From an uncultured Alphaproteobacteria bacterium (GTDB taxonomy: Bacteria > Pseudomonadota > Alphaproteobacteria > UBA7887): a stretch of DNA of 32,724 nucleotides. The position numbers and the translations under genes were made by a program. The DNA is taken from contig CACETT010000013.1 of the NCBI GenBank assembly GCA_902562525.1, positions 1 through 32,724 on the forward strand, read 5' to 3'. Positions 1 through 8,211 of this stretch are shown here, piece by piece (positions within the stretch are counted from its first letter, which is position 1; every line of letters begins with the position of its first letter). Under the pieces are notes generated by a model. It was not told the origin of the DNA, did not search any database, and was given only the letters and a program-made list of their open reading frames with translations.

Positions 1-1
1 G

Positions 2-175
2 ATTAGGGTTCCAAGAAGATTTATAACGCTCTCGTTGGCCAGTGTTGGGTTGCTGGCTGCGGCGCTTATCACTGAGCCGTGGCTCACTTTATCTGCCCTA
101 ATAGTGGCGTTTTCTGCTTCTATCCCCTTTTCTGCTTTGTCGTTTAAGAAAAGACAAGGAGAGGATGGATCATAG
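2..175 (+). CDS. pssA: CDP-diacylglycerol--serine O-phosphatidyltransferase, C-terminal part (truncated by window edge)
   Basis: Frame 2 reads IRVPRRFITLSLASVGLLAAALITEPWLTLSALIVAFSASIPFSALSFKKRQGEDGS*, resembling the C-terminus of bacterial PssA (hydrophobic, SIPFS motif). Only 57 residues visible. Confidence 0.6.
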   Translation: MRVPRRFITLSLASVGLLAAALITEPWLTLSALIVAFSASIPFSALSFKKRQGEDGS

Positions 176-216
176 TGGGGTTCCATTTTACCCTCCCCCG
201 TTTTTACTATTTCTAA

Positions 217-244
217 ATGCACCACGGCTCCCAACAAGGGCATA
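217..244 (+). repeat. 28-bp direct repeat, copy 1
   Basis: ATGCACCACGGCTCCCAACAAGGGCATA, identical to 1786-1813. Confidence 0.95.
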
Positions 245-763
245 GAGAGCAGAAAAAATAATGACTCCGCTCCCCTTAATGTTTTTACTATTTCTAAACT
301 ACAACAAACTATCCGGGTTTCTGGTGGACTTCAGGTTCTCGCCGATTACGATTTCAAAGACAGTCCAAAAATTGACATTCTTCTCATTCCTGGCGGCCTA
401 GGAACCAGGTCACTCCTGCAATCAAAAGAAACCATCTTTTGGATTTTAGACACGGCTGAAGGGGCTTCGCTGATAACCTCGGTCTGCACAGGCTCTTTGT
501 TATTGGCGCGAGCGGGCCTACTCAAGAATAAAAAGGCAACTACGCATTGGGGGGCCTTAGAGCTACTAAAGAACGTCAGCCCTTCCACAAAGATCCTTAA
601 GGACCGGAGGGTCGTAGACGACGGAATAATAACTTCTGCGGGAGTATCTTCAGGAATTGATATGGCGTTTCAAGTTGTTGCGAAGTTGTTTGGAGATGAC
701 GTTGCCACCGATACCGCTAAATACATTGAATATCAAAGAACCACCGAAATCGTGCCTATTTAA
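245..763 (+). pseudogene. DJ-1/PfpI (GATase1-like) family protein, 5'-truncated
   Basis: Open frame reads SAPLNVFTISKLQQTIRVSGGLQVLADYDF...DILLIPGGLGTR...LITSVCTGSLLLARAGLL...ATTHWGALELL...VDDGIITSAGVSSGIDMAFQVVAKLFG. Nucleophile-elbow Cys kept, but the N-terminal ~40 residues and any ATG/GTG/TTG start upstream are missing (frame opens after the TAG at 173-175). Confidence 0.7.
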
Positions 764-847
764 AGCTCAAAGATTACGGGTTCATGGGCAACATTACCGA
801 AGAAAATCAAACATTAATACTCCACCAACTGACGAAAGGAAGAAGAA

Positions 848-1354
848 ATGAATTACAAATGGTTTGTTACAAGCATGGTCCTCGCATTCTTCCTATCTCC
901 CACTCTCACTCATAGTGAAGAGGCAAGCGCGACATTCGATGAGTTGATATATCGAGACGGTGTATTTTACCAGAAACCGGCCGGAGATACTCCATTCAGC
1001 GGAACAGTAAAAAAGGCTGGACAACAGTGGACCTTCGTGAATGGAAAAGCTGAAGGGCCTTACGTAGCTTTCCACGACAATGGCCAGCTGTCGTCTAAAG
1101 GAAGCTATTTAAATGGGGAAAGAGATGGTGAGTGGATCACTTATCATACATCAGGTCAGTTGATGATAAAGGAAACTCTCCAAAACGGGGAGCGGCATGG
1201 CATTTGGGAATACTACTTCATAAATGGTCAGCTAAGGGAAAAAGGGACCTACAAAAACGGAAAGATGGATGGCGACTGGATTGGGTTCAGTGTAAACGGG
1301 AATATCAATGAGGAGTATACCGGAAACTTTAAGGACGGCGTGAAGGTTAATTAA
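848..1354 (+). CDS. exported MORN_2/YwqK-like repeat protein
   Basis: 168 aa with signal peptide and repeats of the type NGQLSSKGSYLNGERDGEW / SGQLMIKETLQNGERHGIW / NGQLREKGTYKNGKMDGDW. Confidence 0.8.
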   Translation: MNYKWFVTSMVLAFFLSPTLTHSEEASATFDELIYRDGVFYQKPAGDTPFSGTVKKAGQQWTFVNGKAEGPYVAFHDNGQLSSKGSYLNGERDGEWITYHTSGQLMIKETLQNGERHGIWEYYFINGQLREKGTYKNGKMDGDWIGFSVNGNINEEYTGNFKDGVKVN

Positions 1355-1357
1355 AGA

Positions 1358-1750
1358 GTGAAGAAGCTGGCGTTATTTATCGGATTATTTGTTTCTGCAG
1401 CAATCTCTTCTCCAACTTTTGCAGATTGGGCGAGGATCGCGGAGAATACAACTGGCAACACCTTCTATGTGGACTTTCAAAAAATCCGCCAAACAGATGG
1501 GTATGTTTATTTTTGGCTACTAAATGATTATGGCAGCGAAAGCGAATGGGGTTATTTATCTTCCACAGCATATGTACAAGGAGACTGCAACTTATTTAGG
1601 TATAAGAATTTGACTTGGTCTATCTATAAACAACCGATGGGTGTTGGCGATAATCCTGTCTCAATCAAACCCCCAGATGAATGGCTGCACCCCTCTTCCA
1701 ACCAATCAGACGAAATCATATTGGAAATCATCTGCAAGGGAAGAAGTTAG
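1358..1750 (+). CDS. small exported protein, surface-adhesin E-like
   Basis: 130 aa, GTG start 4 bp after the previous stop; signal peptide; WARIAENTTGNTFYVDFQKIRQTDGYVYFWLLNDY pattern typical of surface-adhesin E-like proteins. Confidence 0.6.
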   Translation: MKKLALFIGLFVSAAISSPTFADWARIAENTTGNTFYVDFQKIRQTDGYVYFWLLNDYGSESEWGYLSSTAYVQGDCNLFRYKNLTWSIYKQPMGVGDNPVSIKPPDEWLHPSSNQSDEIILEIICKGRS

Positions 1751-1785
1751 ATAATATCACCTAGTCTACCTATTGCCTGGCCCTT

Positions 1786-1813
1786 ATGCACCACGGCTCC
1801 CAACAAGGGCATA
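1786..1813 (+). repeat. 28-bp direct repeat, copy 2
   Basis: ATGCACCACGGCTCCCAACAAGGGCATA, identical to 217-244; here flanking bases also form GCCCTT...AAGGGC. Confidence 0.95.
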
Positions 1814-1878
1814 TAACTGACTTAGAGAAATCTGCCTATAAACCCTGCAATTAATTGCCGTGGCACCCACAAAGTTCC

Positions 1879-1898
1879 ACTAGAATTGCGATTCTAGT
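1879..1898. terminator. perfect 8-bp hairpin overlapping the stop codon of the 171-aa ORF
   Basis: ACTAGAAT-TGCG-ATTCTAGT. No clear U-tract, so terminator role is uncertain. Confidence 0.3.
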
Positions 1899-2409
1899 TC
1901 CTCTTCCACTGGCACGTACTATAAGTAACAAGTTTGTTGTCAGGTAAATAATCAACGTAATACTCGCAACTACCTATTATCCCCTCATATTTCCCAGTGC
2001 CCCCGGGTATCTCTTGGCGACCTGTACCACCTCCCCCAACTGATTGGTCACCGGCGCTTCTTCGCGCAATGTTATACCACTGATCTCCCGCAGAGTCGGT
2101 TATTACGCCTGATGCCTCCAAGGCAATGCCGGTTGCAGATTTCTTAACGTAAACCGCACTCGCAAGGGTGCTACTAGAATTTAATTCGAACGGGCCGCCA
2201 GTGCTCTCGGTTATTGTTACAGTACCATCGAGCGTTCCCACCCGCACCACGGTGCCCATAATTTCCACCGCAGCAAAGTCGGTCACCGCGCTCAGAATGG
2301 CCTTAAAACTACCACTATTAGCCTCATGATCGGCCAGAGCCGTCTGAGCGGCAAACAAAACGCCCACCACACACATGACCAGGCCCCACATTTTTTTCCT
2401 AATTGGCAT
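1894..2409 (-). CDS. secreted hypothetical protein, possibly allene oxide cyclase-like barrel fold
   Basis: 171 aa with signal peptide (MWGLVMCVVGVLFAAQTALA); C-terminal GGTGKYEGIIGSCEYYVDYLPDNKLVTYSTCQW resembles barrel proteins with a GGTGKY motif. Weak fold assignment. Confidence 0.55.
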   Translation of the reverse strand: MPIRKKMWGLVMCVVGVLFAAQTALADHEANSGSFKAILSAVTDFAAVEIMGTVVRVGTLDGTVTITESTGGPFELNSSSTLASAVYVKKSATGIALEASGVITDSAGDQWYNIARRSAGDQSVGGGGTGRQEIPGGTGKYEGIIGSCEYYVDYLPDNKLVTYSTCQWKRN

Positions 2410-2804
2410 CTACCCTCTCCCAGAACATCAATCCTAGTTACATAACCTGCACCATTATGCTACACGGTGTGATCCACTCATTAGACGATCTCCCTAATAA
2501 TGTCGATTGAAAGTTGTGGGCTACGAGAAGTAAGTGGGGCAAAAATTCTAGAACTTGAGAATTTATGCCAATAAATTGGCACGAATTTAAGAAAATAAAC
2601 TGATGCGCTGGGAGCTGTTTGTGTTAAAACTCCCTGGTTATCGCAGATGCAAGCAAATGTGGGCAACAGTCTAACCTGAATTGATGAAGTGTAGCCGTTG
2701 TGGCTGTGATCCAGTCAAGCGGTTTGAAAGATCTGAGATAGCTGGTCTTCCCTCGACGCTCTTGGCGTGAGATTATTTTTTAACTTTATTATAGGTCAAC
2801 GGTT

Positions 2805-3854
2805 ATGGTGCGATCTTTTTATAAGACCAAGGAATGGGCACTTTGGGCGTATGGTGGCGGCGCCCTCCTTATTCTATCTATCTGGGTCCAGGTTCAGCTG
2901 TCCGTCGCATTCAATGATTGGTATAAAGGATTTTATGATCTTCTCCAAAAATCGGGGGATTTCGTAGAAAACCCCCAGGAGGGGTTGACTATCTTCTACC
3001 AACAACTCGTATCGATTGACTATGTGAGAGATGGTTTCAATGGGGCCCCTTCATTCCTTGAAATCGCTATTCCCTATATACTTCTGATGACTCTGACATC
3101 CTGGTTTACGCAGGTGTACGGCTTGCGGTGGCGACAGGCTATGACCTGGGGATATATTCCCAGATGGAGAAATGTCGAACAAGAAATTGAGGGTGCCTCT
3201 CAAAGAATACAAGAAGATTGCAACCGGTTTGCGCGAATTATTGAGTCTCTAGGATTGCAGATCGTGCGCGCCATTATGACCCTAGTCGCTTTTATACCCA
3301 TTCTCTACGGGTTGAGTGACAAAGTGGACGTACCTTATTTTCGAGAGGTTGAGGGTTCGTTGGTCTGGGGGGCCTTAATTGTTTCCATCGGCGGGTTGAT
3401 CATTTCGTGGTTTGTGGGATGGAAGCTGCCCGGCCTAGAATACAATAACCAGAAGGTTGAGGCGGCATTCAGAAAGGACCTGGTCCTGGGAGAGGACGAC
3501 AAAGTTAATTATGCGCAGCCAGAAAATTTATGGGAATTATTCTTGGGGATACGATTTAATTATCACCGCCTATATTTGCATTATTCTTACTTTAATGTTT
3601 GGGTCCATACGTATGACCAAGTAATGATACTAGCTCCCTACCTTCTAATGGGGCCGGGTCTCTTTACTGGTATCGCGAGCTTGGGGGTTATGATGCAAGT
3701 AGGCAATGCCTTCCAAAAAGTCCATGGTGGATTTGCACTATTTTTGCATAACTGGACCACTATTACTGAATTGCGATCTATTTGGAAACGGCTTAAGGAA
3801 TTTGAAATGAACCTGGAACGTTATGAAAAGGGTGCAAGTGTCCAGCCGGTTTAA
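2805..3854 (+). CDS. SbmA/BacA-like family peptide transporter
   Basis: 349 aa multi-TM protein; FNDWYKGFYDLLQ, LRWRQAMTWGYIPRWR, EGASQRIQEDCNRFARIIESLG, FRKDLVLGEDD motifs characteristic of the SbmA/BacA family. Confidence 0.9.
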   Translation: MVRSFYKTKEWALWAYGGGALLILSIWVQVQLSVAFNDWYKGFYDLLQKSGDFVENPQEGLTIFYQQLVSIDYVRDGFNGAPSFLEIAIPYILLMTLTSWFTQVYGLRWRQAMTWGYIPRWRNVEQEIEGASQRIQEDCNRFARIIESLGLQIVRAIMTLVAFIPILYGLSDKVDVPYFREVEGSLVWGALIVSIGGLIISWFVGWKLPGLEYNNQKVEAAFRKDLVLGEDDKVNYAQPENLWELFLGIRFNYHRLYLHYSYFNVWVHTYDQVMILAPYLLMGPGLFTGIASLGVMMQVGNAFQKVHGGFALFLHNWTTITELRSIWKRLKEFEMNLERYEKGASVQPV

Positions 3855-3936
3855 AAAACAATAATCTGTCCTAACCGACTTACCTTTCATAGAAGGTGAA
3901 GGTCCTCTTTTGGCGAATAAGGAGTAGTGGTTTAAA

Positions 3937-4608
3937 ATGCTAAATGTTGACGACGCGATTTTAAGTCGCAGGTCTGTTCGCGCCTTTAGGCCGGACCCCG
4001 TATCCCAAGAAACTGTCGCCCATATATTGGAGGTTTCATCAAGGGCGCCTAGCGGCACAAACACACAACCCTGGAAGGTTCATGTCCTTACTGGGAATTC
4101 TTTGAAGCGAGTTTCCGAGTCCGTACTTACAGCATTCCGTGAGGAGCCGGCCACGCACACTAATGATAGGCCCCACTATATGGAGAAATGGCGTGATCCA
4201 TATCTGGCTCGACGCAGAAAAGTTGGGTGGGATCTCTACAACCTCATGGGAATCAAGAGAGGCGAGCGCGAGAAAACACAGCAATTTCACTCCGAAAATT
4301 ACCGATTTTTTGGTGCACCTGTAGGCTTACTTTTTACCATTGATCGGGATATGGGTTGGATGAGCTGGTTAGATTATGGGATGTTTATACAAAATATCTG
4401 TATTGCCGCTAGGGGACAGGGGCTACACACGTGCCCACAGGCATCTTGGGGCCAATATCACAAGATTCTTGAGAAAGAGCTCGAGCTCGTGGAGCCTGAG
4501 ATGGTCCATGTTGGCATGAGCCTCGGATATGAGGATACGAGCGCCCTGCCAAATAAGTTGGAAACCGTTCGTGAACCCATATCAGCATTTGCAGTTTTCC
4601 ACACTTAA
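3937..4608 (+). CDS. nitroreductase family protein
   Basis: 223 aa; N-terminal ILSRRSVRAFRPDPVSQETVAHILEVSSRAPSGTNTQPWKVHVLTG and C-terminal GLHTCPQASW / MSLGYED are nitroreductase motifs. Confidence 0.92.
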   Translation: MLNVDDAILSRRSVRAFRPDPVSQETVAHILEVSSRAPSGTNTQPWKVHVLTGNSLKRVSESVLTAFREEPATHTNDRPHYMEKWRDPYLARRRKVGWDLYNLMGIKRGEREKTQQFHSENYRFFGAPVGLLFTIDRDMGWMSWLDYGMFIQNICIAARGQGLHTCPQASWGQYHKILEKELELVEPEMVHVGMSLGYEDTSALPNKLETVREPISAFAVFHT

Positions 4609-4867
4609 TGGAAGAGCCACGACAGATTGAGCTATAATTTCCTGAACTTGTAAAATACCCCGAAATAGGTCCGTTTTCTGCTAACCAGCCGAATTTATCC
4701 ATAATTATCTGCAATTATATCAATAATTATGAAGGTTATGCTTGTTTTTATGGTTTTAACTGTCCATATAGGCTTAATCAGATCTTCGAAGCCTGGGCGT
4801 GTCCTGCTTTGTCACGCCGACTAAAGCACTAAATACTCCATGCACATCGTTGAACTGTTTTTTGAGA

Positions 4868-4887
4868 TCCGCCTTAAGAAAGGCGGA
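4868..4887 (+). promoter_or_regulatory. hairpin in putative cspA 5' leader
   Basis: TCCGCCTT-AAGA-AAGGCGGA, perfect 8-bp stem, ~28 bp upstream of the cspA ATG. Confidence 0.45.
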
Positions 4888-4915
4888 AAATAAACATTAT
4901 GTAGAGGAACTATCG

Positions 4916-5125
4916 ATGGCTACAGGAACCGTGAAGTGGTTCAACCCAGTAAAGGGTTATGGATTTATAACTCCGGATGAGGGCGGGCAAGACGCCTTTG
5001 TTCACATTTCTGCTGTTGAGCGGGCTGGATTGTCCACACTTCAGGAGGGTCAAAAGGTCAATTTCGATCTTGAGGCCGGACGAAATGGCAAAAGTTCAGC
5101 TGAGAATCTAACGATTGCAGAGTGA
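4916..5125 (+). CDS. cspA: CspA family cold-shock protein
   Basis: 69 aa from ATG at 4916: MATGTVKWFNPVKGYGFITPDEGGQDAFVHISAVERAG; RNP1 KGYGFI and RNP2 AFVHIS. The longer 108-aa ORF start at 4799 is probably not used. Confidence 0.95.
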   Translation: MATGTVKWFNPVKGYGFITPDEGGQDAFVHISAVERAGLSTLQEGQKVNFDLEAGRNGKSSAENLTIAE

Positions 5126-5139
5126 CTTAGTGCTTATTA

Positions 5140-5180
5140 CCGTGGGAGGACCGCCTTGGTTGGCGGGCCTCTCCCGGTTT
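5140..5180 (+). terminator. rho-independent-like terminator after cspA
   Basis: CCGTGGGAGGACCGCC-TTGGTT-GGCGGGCCTCTCCCGGTTT, strong GC stem-loop just after the stop, short T run. Confidence 0.7.
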
Positions 5181-5297
5181 AAAACTTGTTCTAAAGGCCA
5201 GCCGCCTTCGATTTAATCTCCATTTATTTTGGGACCAAAAGAATCTCGCGTCCCTAACTGGTTCTCAAGTTAAGAGTATCCATCCTTCTTACATTGT

Positions 5298-5621
5298 TTA
5301 CTGGGCAGTCGACTTTTTTGTTGGAACCACCCGTTTCACCACAATCTTATCCCGATGAATGAGCTTACCCACCCGCGGCCCTATATCGTTGACCCAATGA
5401 GGGTCTTCGTAGACAGCTTTATAGAGGCGCACTCTCTCCTTCTCTGTATTAAAGCGTCGCAGCCACACGTAAACACTCTCATCCGTCTCTCCTCTATACG
5501 AGCCAGTTATCACCATGCCTTTAGAAACCTGGAACGGGATAATTTCGGATTCCATTACTTTAAGCCACTCATCCATTTTACCACGGCGAATTTTATATTG
5601 TCGTATTTCGTAAAAAGCCAT
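5298..5621 (-). CDS. NIPSNAP family protein
   Basis: 107 aa: MAFYEIRQYKIRRGKMDEWLKVMESEIIPFQ... typical NIPSNAP N-terminus. Confidence 0.85.
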   Translation of the reverse strand: MAFYEIRQYKIRRGKMDEWLKVMESEIIPFQVSKGMVITGSYRGETDESVYVWLRRFNTEKERVRLYKAVYEDPHWVNDIGPRVGKLIHRDKIVVKRVVPTKKSTAQ

Positions 5622-5711
5622 TATTTACTCCTCCCATAGGTGCAAGTTACTTTCTTATAGCATCTGAAAATTTCAAACAAAGTATTCAGGTTTTCCTAGT
5701 ACGCAACGAAA

Positions 5712-7259
5712 TCACGGACGCATCGCAAATTGTGTTGGACCAGCTGTTCTAATTGGGGCTGAACTATTGGCAAAATCACATAACAATTTTCGGGTATCCC
5801 GGGGATCAACTATCTCCTCAATCCAATAGCTTTCTGCCGATCGGAATGGAGATCGCAGTTTATTCAGCCTGTCTTCTATCTCAGCTAATTTTGCTTCGGG
5901 ATCATCAGCAGCATCTATATCTGCGCGATAAGCTGCCTCAATACCACCTTCCAGCGGGAGCGAACCCCAACGCCCGGAGGGCCACGCATAACGGTTACAA
6001 AATCTGCCACCATTTTTATGGGCAGCGCCAGCAACGCCAAAGCAGTTACGAACAATAATAGTGCACCAAGGAACAGTTGTTTGCCACATTGCAGTCATGG
6101 CACGAACGCCCTCCTTGATTGTTCCATTTTGTTCTCCCTTGAGCCCGATTTCAAAGCCTGGACAATCTACTAAGTATGCCACTGGAAGATGAAATGTTTC
6201 CGCAAGATCTAGAAACTTGGTCACCTTCTTACAAGTATCGGCGGTCCAACACCCCCCATAAGAATAAGGATCACTAGCCATAATAGCCACAGGCCAACCG
6301 TCCAAACGCGCAAAACCTGTGATGACTGAACGTCCAAACTGACTCCCCATCTCAAAAAACGATCCTCTATCAACTACGGCCTCTATGATGGGTCGCATCT
6401 TATAGATCTTACGGGGGTTTCGTGGAATTGCCTCCAACAACCAGTCAATTTTTCGGTCTGGATCGTCGTCCGTCTCATGGCGGCTGGCAAGTTCATAAAC
6501 AGAATTCGGCAGGTACGAAAGAAAAGTGCGCGCACATTCAAATGCCTCCTCCTCCGTATCCACTGCATGGTCAACCGCCCCTGACTTTAGCTGTATTTTG
6601 TATCCGCCTAGTTCATTCTTTGTAAGATCTTGGCCAATCCTCTTGACTAAAGGCGGACCCGCAACAAATAAAGCAGACCTTTCCTTTATCATTACGGAAT
6701 AGTGAGCTGCGGCCAGGTAAGCCGCCCCAAGACCAGCTACCGAACCTAGGCCCAGGGCTACCCTAGGGATTGTCCCCATGTTCTCCACCAAAATCTGCCA
6801 TCCTTCAAGTTCGGGGACATTAGCACGGCCCGTAGTTTCAATAGTCTTGACAGATCCACCACCACCCGACCCTTCCACCATACGAATTAATGGCAACCGC
6901 AAAGCGTTAGCCATTTCCTCACAGCTTTGGTTTTTTTTCGGAATGGTGGCGTCGGCTGATCCCCCTCGCACGGTGAAGTCATCCCCTCCAATAACCACTG
7001 GGCGTCCATTTACCATTCCTTTCCCAAAAACAAAATTAGATGGGACTAATTTCGATAAATCGTTATTGGAGTCATATTTCGCCATCCCGGCAATTTTACC
7101 GCTTTCATGAAAAGTGCCGGCATCTGCCATTAGGGCAATTCGCTCACGAATAGTGTACCGCCCTCCATCTTGCTGACGTTTTACTTTCTCCCGACCACCC
7201 AGTTCCTCAGCGAATGCCTCTCTGCGGCGTAACTCATTAAGCTCTTCTTCCCAGGACAT
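5712..7259 (-). CDS. acyl-CoA carboxylase carboxyltransferase (beta) subunit
   Basis: 515 aa; GGDDFTVRGGSADATIPKK, MVEGSGGGGSVKTIE, GLGSVAGLGAAYLAAAHYSVM, VDCPGFEIGLKGEQNGTIKEGVRAM; propionyl/methylmalonyl-CoA-type carboxyltransferase. Confidence 0.92.
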   Translation of the reverse strand: MSWEEELNELRRREAFAEELGGREKVKRQQDGGRYTIRERIALMADAGTFHESGKIAGMAKYDSNNDLSKLVPSNFVFGKGMVNGRPVVIGGDDFTVRGGSADATIPKKNQSCEEMANALRLPLIRMVEGSGGGGSVKTIETTGRANVPELEGWQILVENMGTIPRVALGLGSVAGLGAAYLAAAHYSVMIKERSALFVAGPPLVKRIGQDLTKNELGGYKIQLKSGAVDHAVDTEEEAFECARTFLSYLPNSVYELASRHETDDDPDRKIDWLLEAIPRNPRKIYKMRPIIEAVVDRGSFFEMGSQFGRSVITGFARLDGWPVAIMASDPYSYGGCWTADTCKKVTKFLDLAETFHLPVAYLVDCPGFEIGLKGEQNGTIKEGVRAMTAMWQTTVPWCTIIVRNCFGVAGAAHKNGGRFCNRYAWPSGRWGSLPLEGGIEAAYRADIDAADDPEAKLAEIEDRLNKLRSPFRSAESYWIEEIVDPRDTRKLLCDFANSSAPIRTAGPTQFAMRP

Positions 7260-7476
7260 AAAATTCAGACCTCACTTATGGGCTAATTTACCAGAATTTA
7301 TTCGACCAGATTTTTTCACACGTCCGCTAATAGTACCGCATACTGCGAATTTATTCTGTTAAAACAATAAAATATATTCTCATTGCCAACGCTATATGCG
7401 TGAAAAATTTGAATCAAGGCTTACAGCCACACCTAATTCTTTTCCCGCACTAAACACAAGCAGACGATCCCCCACT

Positions 7477-8133
7477 TTAAGCAACACCATCCGGGTCATT
7501 GCGTGTTCTATGGCCATAGAACGCCTCCATATCTTCGGCCACTTTGTGAGCGTCAGCGTCTGACGACCCGCGCAAGTTATCCATTACTTGGCGTCGATCC
7601 GTTTCCGGACGATTTTGGCTAAGTTTAGCTTTCGAGTGCAACCGTACGATAGAAATATCAAAAGCTACAATATGGGGAATCATTTCTTCAACCAGCTTTT
7701 TGTAGTCCGCTGTATCCGGCCATGCGTTCCCTGGATCTGGGTCCTCAAACTCAACCATCCCCCGGAGTAAATCCTTTATGCAACTAGTCTCCTCTATAAG
7801 ACTTGGAGTACCATAGGCATGAACCGCACTATAATTCCAAGTTGGAACAGCGGGTCTCGATAGGTACCAGTTGGGCGAAATATACGCATGATTGGATAAA
7901 AAAATAGCTAAGACCTCCCCTCCATCTGCCAATTGCTCCCACTGCGGATTCTCTCTAGCCATATGCCCACGAAGTGAACCGTACTGACCTCCCTGGCTAG
8001 TCCACAACAAAGGTAGATGACTTGCCATAACATCTGTTTGTGTTCCGGAGACCAACGTCGCAAAATTGTATTTTCTCATTATTCGCTGGGCCGCTGGGCC
8101 ATCCTCCAATGCAAAGTGTGACGGCGTATACAT
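7477..8133 (-). CDS. FMN-binding negative transcriptional regulator (PaiB family)
   Basis: 218 aa: MYTPSHFALEDGPAAQRIMRKYNFATLVSG...HLPLLW...LRGHMARENPQW...YISPNWYLS...VPTWNYSAVHAYG; PaiB family motifs. Confidence 0.93.
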   Translation of the reverse strand: MYTPSHFALEDGPAAQRIMRKYNFATLVSGTQTDVMASHLPLLWTSQGGQYGSLRGHMARENPQWEQLADGGEVLAIFLSNHAYISPNWYLSRPAVPTWNYSAVHAYGTPSLIEETSCIKDLLRGMVEFEDPDPGNAWPDTADYKKLVEEMIPHIVAFDISIVRLHSKAKLSQNRPETDRRQVMDNLRGSSDADAHKVAEDMEAFYGHRTRNDPDGVA

Positions 8134-8211
8134 CGTGCGTCTTCTCCTCAGCCCATTGGTAAAGGTAATCTCCAGGAGCCTGGAAACAGGCTCACTTTTT
8201 CCATAGCCACA

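Noticed and set aside
848-1354. Toxin-antitoxin system, because MORN_2 proteins are often named YwqK antitoxins
   Set aside because: Signal peptide predicted and no toxin-like partner; the name reflects annotation transfer.
217-1813. The 28-bp repeats as integron attC sites (GTTGGGA / TCCCAAC core-like ends)
   Set aside because: Core does not match GTTRRRY/RYYYAAC fully, flanks diverge immediately, no paired outer/inner boxes and no integrase in the window.
2481-2666. 61-aa minus-strand ORF as a gene
   Set aside because: No recognisable family, no clear start context, overlaps palindromic intergenic sequence.
4799-4915. N-terminal extension of the cold-shock protein from the 4799 start
   Set aside because: Extension lacks homology and covers the leader hairpins; ATG at 4916 with GAGGA upstream fits CspA length.
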